From Comamonadaceae bacterium (lineage in GTDB: Bacteria > Pseudomonadota > Gammaproteobacteria > Burkholderiales > Burkholderiaceae_C): a DNA stretch of 64,000 bases. The position numbers and the translations under genes were made by a program. Shown here one piece after another: positions 47,352 to 54,636 of this stretch. How positions within the stretch are numbered: the stretch's first letter is position 1; each line of letters begins with the position of its first letter. The notes under the pieces were generated by a model. It was not told the origin of the DNA. It searched no databases and saw only the letters and a list, made by a program, of their open reading frames with translations. The stretch lies in contig CANJPU010000027.1 in the NCBI GenBank assembly GCA_947476285.1, positions 1 through 64,000 on the forward strand. The letters run 5' to 3'.

Positions 47352-48347
47352 ATGCACATTCCGACCTACGAAGAATTGCTGCAACGCACCGATGCCCCCG
47401 CTGGATCAGCATGGGGCGTATTTGGCCCGCATGACGAAATTGGCACGCTCAATTTTCTAACACCCGAGTGCATGCGCGATGCAGCCCGCCTGGTGCGACG
47501 CGGTCAGGCGTTTAATCTCGACCACCGGCTGGACGCTTTCCACCCGCCAGTTGCGCGGCACCGCCATGCGCCCAGCCACACGATCTTCAGCAACAGCCCC
47601 CACCACCGCGATGACCGCATCGACGGCTTGTATCTGCAGGGCACCACGCAAGTGGACAGCCTGCGCCACTTCAGACACCCCGACCATGGCTTCTACAACC
47701 ACACGCCCGATGAAAAGGTCGTGGTTGGTTCCCCCACGATTGGCGTCAACAGGTACGCTGAGCGCGGTATCGCCGGACGCGGTGTCTTGCTCGACATTGA
47801 CCGGCATTTGCGCCGCAGCGGCAAGTCGCTTGATTTTCGACAAGGCGAATCGTTTTCGGTGGACTTGCTGGACGAAGTCGCCCAAGCGCAAGGTGTCCAA
47901 TTTCGCCATGGCGACATCCTGTTGATGCGCACAGGCTGGCTGGCCTTCTATTTCAACGAAATGACACCGCAAGAGCAACTGGCTTTACCCGAGAAACTCA
48001 TGTGCCCCGGCCTGGAGCAGGCCCATCGCACCTTGGCGTGGCTTTGGGACCACCGCATCTCAGTCATCGCGTCCGATAACCTGGGAGTTGAGGCTATTCC
48101 CTCGCGGGCCGACTCGCCTTTTGTATCCAACTATGACCGTGCCGCAGCCACAGACCCAATCCATTCAGGGCTCATGCATCCGACTATCATCGCGTTGCTC
48201 GGCTTCTGTCTGGGCGAGTTGTGGGACCTTGAAGCACTGGCACAAGACTGTGCAAGTACTGGCGTGTATGAATGCTTTCTCACCTGCAAACCGCTGAACA
48301 TGACCGGCGGTGTGGGCTCGCCCGCCAACGCGCTGGCGATGGTGTAG
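47352..48347 (+). CDS. Cyclase-family metal-dependent hydrolase
   Basis: 331 residues related to kynurenine formamidase and other cyclase-family (PF04199 type) hydrolases. The expected HxGTHxDxxxH motif appears as LQGTTQVDSLRHFRH near 95-109, an atypical variant as in several bacterial cyclase subfamilies. ILLMRTGW near 195, VIASDNLGVEA near 237 and a LLGFCLGELWDLEAL helix near 290 also fit. It probably opens a lactam, lactone or formamide linkage in the pathway. It is divergently arranged from the transport operon. Confidence 0.85.
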   Translation: MHIPTYEELLQRTDAPAGSAWGVFGPHDEIGTLNFLTPECMRDAARLVRRGQAFNLDHRLDAFHPPVARHRHAPSHTIFSNSPHHRDDRIDGLYLQGTTQVDSLRHFRHPDHGFYNHTPDEKVVVGSPTIGVNRYAERGIAGRGVLLDIDRHLRRSGKSLDFRQGESFSVDLLDEVAQAQGVQFRHGDILLMRTGWLAFYFNEMTPQEQLALPEKLMCPGLEQAHRTLAWLWDHRISVIASDNLGVEAIPSRADSPFVSNYDRAAATDPIHSGLMHPTIIALLGFCLGELWDLEALAQDCASTGVYECFLTCKPLNMTGGVGSPANALAMV

Positions 48348-48387
48348 AGAACCCTACGCGACGGGCGCGGCCTGAGCCTGCGGGCGC

Positions 48388-49245
48388 TTAGGCGACAACG
48401 CGCCCACAAGGCTCACCGACCAAGGTGGTGCGATACATCACTCGCGGTTCAGCGTGCTGGTGGTCGGCCACTGCCATGTGCAGTGTGCAGCGGTTGTCCC
48501 ACAGCACGATGTCGTGCTGCTTCCACGCGTGCCGGTAGGTGAACTCCATCCGGGTCTGCTGCTTGAAAAGGTAATTGAGGATGAGGTCGCTTTCCTCGCG
48601 TGACATGCCAACGATGTCGGTGCTGAGGGCTTCGCTGACATACAGGGCCTTGCGGCCGGTTTCGTCATGCACCCTGACCACCGGTTGCGCAATGCGGGGG
48701 TTTTGCATTTTCATGTCACGCACCTGACCCTGGTCGAGGTCTTCCTTATTCTTGTTCTTTGAAAACAATTCGTGCACTGACTGAAGCGGCTCGATCATTT
48801 CGCGAAAGGCAGGTGACAGCCCTTCATATGCCAGGTATTGGTTTGCAAAGGCCGTCGTGCCTCCCACCTGGGGAATCTGGACACACCGAAGCATGGAGCC
48901 CATTGCCGGCTTTGAGGTGAACGAGAGGTCCGAGTGCCAGTGACGCGCGTTGTTCGCGGTCTGGGACACCGTCCCATCGGCATTCATGTTGGTCAGAAGG
49001 AAGATTTCCGGAAAGCCCGGCAACCGATACGGCACCAAGGGATATTCCTCGACCAAGCCAAGCTGACGGGTGAATCGGATTTGCTGCTGCGGCGTGATGT
49101 CCTGGCCGGGGAACACCAGCACCAAATGCTCAAGCCATGCGCGCCTGATAGCGTCCACCGTCGCCGAGTCGAGATCCGTGCGCAAATCGACCCCGCTTAC
49201 TTGCGCACCCAGCGCAGAGGTCAGTGGCCTTACCTGTAGATCCAT
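48388..49245 (-). CDS. TauD/TfdA family 2-oxoglutarate-dependent dioxygenase
   Basis: 285 residues from ATG 49245. The non-haem iron triad is His104 and Asp106 in HWHSDLSF and a distal His in NRCTLHMAV; the Arg in VMYRTT is the usual 2-oxoglutarate anchor. The family includes taurine and 2,4-D dioxygenases that hydroxylate next to a hetero-atom. It converges on the cyclase gene with 40 bases between stops. The divergent class II aldolase gene shares its promoter region. Confidence 0.9.
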   Translation of the reverse strand: MDLQVRPLTSALGAQVSGVDLRTDLDSATVDAIRRAWLEHLVLVFPGQDITPQQQIRFTRQLGLVEEYPLVPYRLPGFPEIFLLTNMNADGTVSQTANNARHWHSDLSFTSKPAMGSMLRCVQIPQVGGTTAFANQYLAYEGLSPAFREMIEPLQSVHELFSKNKNKEDLDQGQVRDMKMQNPRIAQPVVRVHDETGRKALYVSEALSTDIVGMSREESDLILNYLFKQQTRMEFTYRHAWKQHDIVLWDNRCTLHMAVADHQHAEPRVMYRTTLVGEPCGRVVA

Positions 49246-49265
49246 TTGAAGCCTTGTTTCTGTAA

Positions 49266-49282
49266 GGGAAACCATATTTCCC
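49266..49282. promoter_or_regulatory. Inverted repeat GGGAAA-N5-TTTCCC, IclR-like operator
   Basis: GGGAAACCATATTTCCC is a 6+6 perfect inverted repeat between the dioxygenase and aldolase genes. It has the GGAAA...TTTCC form known for IclR-type operators. A close relative is at 52274-52292. Confidence 0.55.
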
Positions 49283-49344
49283 ACGAAGGAATCATAGACA
49301 GTACACTCGTTGAACGTCAAGCGTGCATCACGCGAGGAGGCTTT

Positions 49345-50127
49345 ATGAAGAGTGACGACTTGAGTTCAATCGCCATTACCACTGCGCCGGCTGGCATGTC
49401 TGAAGTGGAGTGGCAACTGCGGGTAGACCTCGCCGCCTGCTACCGGCTGTTTCATCACTTCCGCATGACGGACCTGATCTACAACCACATCTCAGCTCGT
49501 GTGCCCGGGCCCGACCAGCACTTCCTGATCAACCCCTACGGATTGATGTATGAAGAGGTCACGGCCTCCAGTCTGGTCAAGGTGGATGTGCAGGGCAAGG
49601 TTATCCACGACCCGCTGGGCATGGGCGTCAACCCAGGTGGCTTCACCATCCACAGCGCGGTCCACATGGCGCGGCACGATGTGCAATGTGTGATGCACAC
49701 GCACACTGCAGCAACCATTGCCGTGGCCACCATGGAGTGCGGATTGCTTGGGCTGACCCAGCATGCGATGCGTTTCATGGACCGCATTGCATACCACCGC
49801 TACGACGGAATTTTCTTCACCGACGAAGAAAGGCAACGCTTGAAGCAAGGCCTGGGTGACAAGATGGTGATGCTGCTGCGAAACCACGGCACCCTGGTGT
49901 GCGGCCGCTCCGTCGGAGAAGCTTTCGACACCATGTATTACCTTGAACGCGCCTGCCAGAGTCAGGTGACCCTCATGTCTTGCGGCCAGGCATTGGTACA
50001 CCCGTCCCCCGAGGCGGCGCAGCAGGTTGCACTGGCCTTTGAATCACCCAAGCGCCAGGGTGGCGACAAGACATGGCCCGCGATGTTGCGGCTGGTGCAG
50101 AGGGAGTATCCCGACTACTGTCGATGA
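49345..50127 (+). CDS. Class II aldolase/adducin family protein
   Basis: 260 residues from ATG 49345, preceded by the strong ribosome site GAGGAGG. Zinc-ligand regions are CVMHTHTAATIAVA near 108 and LLRNHGTLVCG near 185, with NPYGLMYEEVTASSLV near 58. These enzymes cleave or decarboxylate hydroxy-acyl or sugar-phosphate substrates. A retro-aldol step on a hydrated acid would fit the cluster. It is the only gene in its rightward unit before the convergent ligase. Confidence 0.9.
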   Translation: MKSDDLSSIAITTAPAGMSEVEWQLRVDLAACYRLFHHFRMTDLIYNHISARVPGPDQHFLINPYGLMYEEVTASSLVKVDVQGKVIHDPLGMGVNPGGFTIHSAVHMARHDVQCVMHTHTAATIAVATMECGLLGLTQHAMRFMDRIAYHRYDGIFFTDEERQRLKQGLGDKMVMLLRNHGTLVCGRSVGEAFDTMYYLERACQSQVTLMSCGQALVHPSPEAAQQVALAFESPKRQGGDKTWPAMLRLVQREYPDYCR

Positions 50128-50150
50128 GTGTCCAAGCCGGCAGGCCGTGA

Positions 50151-51677
50151 TCACTCTGCAGTGATCGTTTGCGCTTCAAGCAAAGCGCGACAGGCCGCCA
50201 GATCGACTTTGCCGCTGCCCAAGCGCGGCAAGGCCTGCACAAAGGCCACGCTTCTCGGAATCTTGTAAGCCCCCAGCGCCGCACGACACGCCTTGTCGAT
50301 CTGCGGGCGACTCAACTGCGGGTCAGACGCAACGACGACTGCCGCCACGCGCTGACCCAGACGTTCGTCCGGCAGCCCAAGCACCACTGCATCGCTGACT
50401 TGCGGCATGGCCAAGAGCACTGACACCACCTCGTCGGGAAACACGTTTTCACCGCCGGTCTTGATCATGTGGTCATCACGCCCCAGGAAGTGGAGATTTC
50501 CCTCGGGGTCGATGAAGCCAAGATCCGCAGTAGGCTGCCAACCGCCGTCGTAGCTTGGCACGAAGCGAATGTAGGCGCCGTCCCAATAGCCAGGAGATAC
50601 ACCGTCGCCCTTGAAGCAGACTTCGCCGATGACGCCATCGGCACATCGCAGCTTGGTGCTGGGATCGATGATGGCAAGCTCGCTGCTATTTCGGTTGGGC
50701 AGGCCGTTATGGTCGAAGCGCCGCTTCGTGATGTCCAGTGGGTTGTAGCTGAGCCCGCCCTCTGTTCGGCTATAGCCTTGCAGGAACACACCCCCAACGC
50801 GCTCTTCGAAGGCAAGGAAACTATCCGGGCTGAGCGAATGCCCGCCGCCCCAGGTGAAGCGCATCCGGCTTCTTCCCTTCAGCGGCTCGAACACGGCGGC
50901 CGGCGCACTGGCAATGTCAACGACCAGAGTGCCGATCATGTGCATGAAAGTCACCCTCTCCTTGGCCACCAGTTGGACGAATTGATCAAGATCCCATTTC
51001 TCCTGCAGGATCAGCGTGCATCCCGCAAAGATGGCATTGGAAAAGACGCTCAGGCCACTGGTGTGAAAGAGCGGCGAGATGCAAAGAGCCACGTCACGGC
51101 CGGAAAGCTCGAAGCAATCCGCCATCGCCGCAGCAACCGCCACACGCATGCCGTGGGTGTGGATGGCGGCTTTTGGGGTGGAGGTTGTGCCCGATGTGTA
51201 CAGCAGATTGGCCACGTCGGCACTCTGACAAGGAGCGGCACGGTATCGCGGCTGCGCATCCTGGATCGCACTCCAGAAGCTTCCCTCTTTGGTGTTGTCG
51301 CCCAGGCTCATTAGCAGGGCGCTGCCCTTCAGATGGCTGCCGAGCTCCTGGGCGCGCTCTTGCGTGGTCAGAAGACAGCCGGGCTTGCAATGCGCCACCA
51401 CGCGGTACAACTCTTGGCCGGCCAGACGCCAATTCAAGGGCACCGCAACAACGCCCGCCTTCATGCACCCCAGCAGCGTGATCACCGCCTCTGCCCGGTT
51501 GGGCAAGAGCACCGCCATCCGATCGCCGCGGCCCATTCCCCTGTGTGACAGCGTGGCCGCCAATCGGTTCGACCAACTGTCCAGCTCTGCCCACGTCAGA
51601 CGTAAACGCTGATCGACCAGAGCCAGATCGTCAGGAGACGTCCTGGCCTTGATCTCCAGGAACAACGCGAAATTCAT
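50151..51677 (-). CDS. AMP-forming acyl-CoA synthetase (second copy in the block)
   Basis: 508 residues. Motifs are LLYTSGTTSTPKAAIHTHG near 160, LQGYSRTEGG near 300, the GRDDHMIKTGGENVFP hinge region near 405 and GSGKVDLAA with the late catalytic Lys. It differs from the 34521 ligase throughout and probably uses another acid. It precedes the CMD-family gene's end by eight bases in the leftward direction, so the two form a small operon under the promoter region at 52109-52321. Confidence 0.92.
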   Translation of the reverse strand: MNFALFLEIKARTSPDDLALVDQRLRLTWAELDSWSNRLAATLSHRGMGRGDRMAVLLPNRAEAVITLLGCMKAGVVAVPLNWRLAGQELYRVVAHCKPGCLLTTQERAQELGSHLKGSALLMSLGDNTKEGSFWSAIQDAQPRYRAAPCQSADVANLLYTSGTTSTPKAAIHTHGMRVAVAAAMADCFELSGRDVALCISPLFHTSGLSVFSNAIFAGCTLILQEKWDLDQFVQLVAKERVTFMHMIGTLVVDIASAPAAVFEPLKGRSRMRFTWGGGHSLSPDSFLAFEERVGGVFLQGYSRTEGGLSYNPLDITKRRFDHNGLPNRNSSELAIIDPSTKLRCADGVIGEVCFKGDGVSPGYWDGAYIRFVPSYDGGWQPTADLGFIDPEGNLHFLGRDDHMIKTGGENVFPDEVVSVLLAMPQVSDAVVLGLPDERLGQRVAAVVVASDPQLSRPQIDKACRAALGAYKIPRSVAFVQALPRLGSGKVDLAACRALLEAQTITAE

Positions 51678-51685
51678 GGGCGACC

Positions 51686-52108
51686 TTAGCCGCGCGCACC
51701 TTTCTCAAGCTCGGCGATGTAGTCCACAACCTTGTAGCCGGTAACGCCCCAGGTTGTCACGCCGCACACATGCATCACCTGCATGCAAGCCTCGGCCAAC
51801 TCGCCGGACGTCATGCCAGCCATGAATGCTGCGTGCCCATGATTCTTTGCGCCCTCCAGATTGCCAGTGACGATGTCGAGCACGGTGTAGAGAAACTCTT
51901 TGGTCTTCAAATCAAGGTGGGCGCCGTCGCTCTGCTTGCGATACACAGACTCTCTGAATTTCAGATAGCCAACAAAGGTGTGCGGCACATGGTCCATCAT
52001 GGCCCTGATGGGCTCGGGCAAGTTGCCCAAGGTCTCCATGAAATGCGCCTTGCCGCGCGCAACGCCTGCCTGCAGGTCCAATTCTTCCGACTTCGTGTTT
52101 TCGCCCAT
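51686..52108 (-). CDS. Carboxymuconolactone decarboxylase family protein
   Basis: 140 residues from ATG 52108, which has GGAG six bases upstream; an in-frame TTG at 52120 is less likely. It shows the helical CMD fold with DLKTKEFLYTVLDIVTGNLEG near 70 and HGHAAFMAGMTSGELAEAC near 95. It lacks the CxxC of AhpD-type peroxidases, so a decarboxylase or lactonase-like role is more likely than redox. It leads into the acyl-CoA ligase gene eight bases later. Confidence 0.85.
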   Translation of the reverse strand: MGENTKSEELDLQAGVARGKAHFMETLGNLPEPIRAMMDHVPHTFVGYLKFRESVYRKQSDGAHLDLKTKEFLYTVLDIVTGNLEGAKNHGHAAFMAGMTSGELAEACMQVMHVCGVTTWGVTGYKVVDYIAELEKGARG

Positions 52109-52273
52109 TGCATGCTCCAAGAGAACTATTGTGGTGAGAATCAGTGTTTGCTATTGAGAAACTACGTTGCCGATCCTACGCGATCTGCTTTGCCGACGTC
52201 AAACTCAGGCTGTATCGCCAGCGAGGGTGCCCGTTTGCTTGACAGATGCCAAGCTCCAAACGATACTTTTCCA

Positions 52274-52292
52274 GGGAAACATAGTTTCTCCC
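52274..52292. promoter_or_regulatory. Palindromic operator upstream of the second FAS1-like dehydratase
   Basis: GGGAAACATAGTTTCTCCC contains a perfect GAAAC-ATA-GTTTC centre and resembles the site at 49266. Two further gaaac half sites lie at about 52157 and 52296. It sits about 30 bases before the ATG at 52322 in the divergent promoter region 52109-52321. Confidence 0.55.
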
Positions 52293-52321
52293 TAAGAAAC
52301 TCTACAGGATTTAATCGAACC

Positions 52322-53482
52322 ATGTCACAGGGCGCACCCGCAAACCAACACCTTCTCGCCCCCGAAATGGGCCCTGAGGCTTTAGCCGAAGCTCGCCGCT
52401 TGATCGGCATGCCGATCAGGGTCGAACAGTGGAACTACGAGGCGAGCCGCGACGTGATCCGCCACTACAGCTGGGGCCTGGGCGATGACAATCCGCTTTA
52501 CGAAGACCCTGCTTATGCGGCCAAGACAAAGTGGGGCGGCATCATCGCGCCACCCACGTTCTTCTTTGGCATTTTTGATGCCGTTGTGTCGCCAGGTCTG
52601 CCTGAAATTCAGTGGTACTACTCGGGCATCGACGCCGAGTTCTATCACCCGATTCGGCGCGGCGATGAAATCACCGCATCAGCCGAGTACGTTGATGTGA
52701 AGCCTTTGTCGGGCAAGCTGGTCAAGCAGCTTCTGGTGCAAACGGGCGATGTGCGCTATCACAACCAAAAGGGCGAATTGGTCACCAAGGTTCTGTCGCA
52801 CACTTTCCGTGTAGCGCGTCAGGGCGCGGCCGGCGGCCTGCACTATGAGGCGCGTGCCAAGCAGGAATACACCCCAGAGCAGCTTGACGAAATCATGAAC
52901 CAGACCCTGTCAGAGTTCCGCCAGGGTGACAAGATCCGTTATTGGGAAGACGTTGAAGTGGGTGCCGCCCTGCCCGGCACGGTGCGCGGCCCCTTGAACC
53001 AGATGGACATGACAGCCTACTACGCGGGTGCGGTGGGCACATCGGGCTATAAGTCCACCAAGCTGAAGTGGAAGTACACCCACTGGGCCCGCACCGACAA
53101 CGACAAGCTGCCGAACAACTACGACAAGTGCTATTACGGTGCTGCGGTGCTGCCGAGCATCGGGCACCAGGATGCTGCCGTAGCCGTCAAGGATCTGGGC
53201 ATGCCCGGCCCCTATGACAACGGTCCCCAGCGCATTGGCATGCTGGCTGGCTGCGCCACGAACTGGATGGGTGATGACGGTGTCATGACTCGCCTCAGCG
53301 CACGCCTGAAGCTCCCTGTGATTTTCGGAGACACCACCTACACCAAGGGCCGTGTCACTGGCAAGCGCATTGAGGACAACAAAGGCCTGGTCGATCTGGA
53401 ACTGTGGGCCGAAAACCAGTTGGGTCAAATCACGCTCAGCGGCACCGCCACCGTCGCCTTGCCGCGTCGCGCTGCCGCGTAA
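52322..53482 (+). CDS. FAS1-like/MaoC double hot-dog dehydratase (paralogue of 36378)
   Basis: 386 residues from ATG 52322. The same design as the 36378 protein: DVIRHYSWGLGDDNPLYED and KTKWGGIIAPPTFFFGIFD in the first hot-dog, YWEDVEVGAALPGTVRGPL and CATNWMGDDGVMTRLSARL in the second. The family hydrates alpha,beta-unsaturated acyl-CoAs. Two such enzymes in one block suggest two hydration steps or two branches. It converges on mazF with five bases between the stops. Confidence 0.86.
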   Translation: MSQGAPANQHLLAPEMGPEALAEARRLIGMPIRVEQWNYEASRDVIRHYSWGLGDDNPLYEDPAYAAKTKWGGIIAPPTFFFGIFDAVVSPGLPEIQWYYSGIDAEFYHPIRRGDEITASAEYVDVKPLSGKLVKQLLVQTGDVRYHNQKGELVTKVLSHTFRVARQGAAGGLHYEARAKQEYTPEQLDEIMNQTLSEFRQGDKIRYWEDVEVGAALPGTVRGPLNQMDMTAYYAGAVGTSGYKSTKLKWKYTHWARTDNDKLPNNYDKCYYGAAVLPSIGHQDAAVAVKDLGMPGPYDNGPQRIGMLAGCATNWMGDDGVMTRLSARLKLPVIFGDTTYTKGRVTGKRIEDNKGLVDLELWAENQLGQITLSGTATVALPRRAAA

Positions 53483-53487
53483 ACGCG

Positions 53488-53814
53488 TCAGGCGAAAAGC
53501 GTGGCAACTTTCGCCAGCACTTCGTCCATGACGGCGTCTGGCAGGGTGTCCACCTTGCGAGCGTGGCGGGCAACCAGGTCAATCACGCGCGGCTGATCGC
53601 AGCGTACGACGCCGGTGGTCTTGATGCCGGTCACGGGCACCGCGAAGCCCAGGCGGCGGGCGAACTCACCGCCGTTGGTGATTGGCAGGATCACCGGCAA
53701 CTTGGTGGCCTCGTTGAATTCGACGGGCGACACGACCAGAACGGGACGGCTACCGCTTTGCTCATGCCCTGCGGTCGGATCGAGCGACACCAGGTAAATG
53801 TCGCCGCGCTTCAT
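53488..53814 (-). CDS. mazF: MazF/ChpB-type endoribonuclease toxin
   Basis: 108 residues from ATG 53814. The family start MKRGDIYLVSLDPTAGHEQSG is followed by RPVLVVSP and LPITNGGEFAR, the conserved core with a catalytic Arg and Thr. VVRCDQPRVIDL near 80 is also typical. Such toxins cleave mRNA at short sequences. It overlaps the antitoxin gene by four bases. Confidence 0.92.
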   Translation of the reverse strand: MKRGDIYLVSLDPTAGHEQSGSRPVLVVSPVEFNEATKLPVILPITNGGEFARRLGFAVPVTGIKTTGVVRCDQPRVIDLVARHARKVDTLPDAVMDEVLAKVATLFA

Positions 53815-54068
53815 AGCAGTTCGCCGCCCACCGCGGACGCATCGACCCATTCACGTTCGTCGGCTGGTTGCGGCTGCGAATAGTCTGAGGCAGCCAACAG
53901 CTCCGCTAGCGTGTAGTGCGGCCGCGGTCTGGGGTTGACCACCAAGCAGCCGTGATCGACGGCCAAGCCGACGGTCGCACCGGCTTGCAGATGCAGTTGA
54001 TCGAGAAAGGCTGGTGGGACGGCCAACATGATCGATCCACCCACTTTGCGCAGATTGGTTGTGTGCAT
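53811..54068 (-). CDS. mazE: MazE/AbrB-type antitoxin
   Basis: 85 residues. A swapped-hairpin AbrB DNA-binding domain covers about 1-48 (NLRKVGGSIMLAVPPAFLDQ, GATVGLAVDHGCLVV). A flexible acidic C-terminal tail (about 50-85) would wrap around MazF. ATG 54068 has the ribosome site GGAGGTG. The protein should repress its own promoter together with the toxin. Confidence 0.9.
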   Translation of the reverse strand: MHTTNLRKVGGSIMLAVPPAFLDQLHLQAGATVGLAVDHGCLVVNPRPRPHYTLAELLAASDYSQPQPADEREWVDASAVGGELL

Positions 54069-54099
54069 AGCGCACCTCCGTGCGATTAGGTTATATAAA

Positions 54100-54128
54100 A
54101 GTATAATTCAAGTCGATCTATCCTGCAA
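54100..54128 (-). promoter_or_regulatory. Predicted promoter of mazEF
   Basis: On the minus strand a -35 TTGCAG (54128-54123), a 17-base spacer and a -10 TATACT (54105-54100) are followed by the ribosome site and ATG 54068. AT-rich sequence (ttatataaaa) surrounds the start point. Confidence 0.6.
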
Positions 54129-54181
54129 GACCACCACGTCGCCAGACACTTGTTTTACGACATGACTGCAGCGTCAGGCGA

Positions 54182-54204
54182 GCACACCCGACACTGAGGT
54201 GTGC
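54182..54204 (-). terminator. Possible terminator after arfB
   Basis: A perfect 7-base stem (gcacacc with ggtgtgc) and a 9-base loop lie about ten bases beyond the arfB stop. No T run follows, so it may be only a stable hairpin or a Rho-dependent site. Confidence 0.35.
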
Positions 54205-54214
54205 ACAGGCCGGG

Positions 54215-54628
54215 TCATTCCGATACCCGGCCACGCAACACCTTGACCTGTGATCTCAGGTTCTTGGCGTCCAGCCGGCGTCTCTTTGACGCCTGGGTCG
54301 GTTTCGTAGGCCTGCGTACCCTGGGCGGCAAGGCCACGCTGTCCACCAGTTCCTGCAGCCGGCCCATTGCTTCGGCCCGGTTCATGTCCTGGCTGCGGTG
54401 GGTCTGTGCCTTGATGACCAGCACGCCGTCGCGGGTGATGCGTTGATCTGAAAGCGCCAGCAGCCTCGCCTTGTGATCCTCACTCAAGGATGAATTACCG
54501 ATGTCAAAACGCAGGTGAATGGCACTGGACACCTTGTTGACGTTTTGCCCCCCCGCGCCTTGCGAACGCACTGCGGTCATCTCGACTTCCGTGTCGGCGA
54601 TGGGCGTGCTGGGTGCATTGTTCTCCAT
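54215..54628 (-). CDS. arfB: Alternative ribosome-rescue factor ArfB (YaeJ)
   Basis: 137 residues. The GGQ motif is in RSQGAGGQNVNK near 25, as in class I release factors. The basic C-terminal tail (KPTQASKRRRLDAK, then QVKVLRGR) enters the mRNA channel of stalled ribosomes. It hydrolyses the trapped peptidyl-tRNA. It is followed upstream by the yej transporter genes in the same direction, eight bases away. Confidence 0.94.
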   Translation of the reverse strand: MENNAPSTPIADTEVEMTAVRSQGAGGQNVNKVSSAIHLRFDIGNSSLSEDHKARLLALSDQRITRDGVLVIKAQTHRSQDMNRAEAMGRLQELVDSVALPPRVRRPTKPTQASKRRRLDAKNLRSQVKVLRGRVSE

Positions 54629-54636
54629 GGCAAGCC

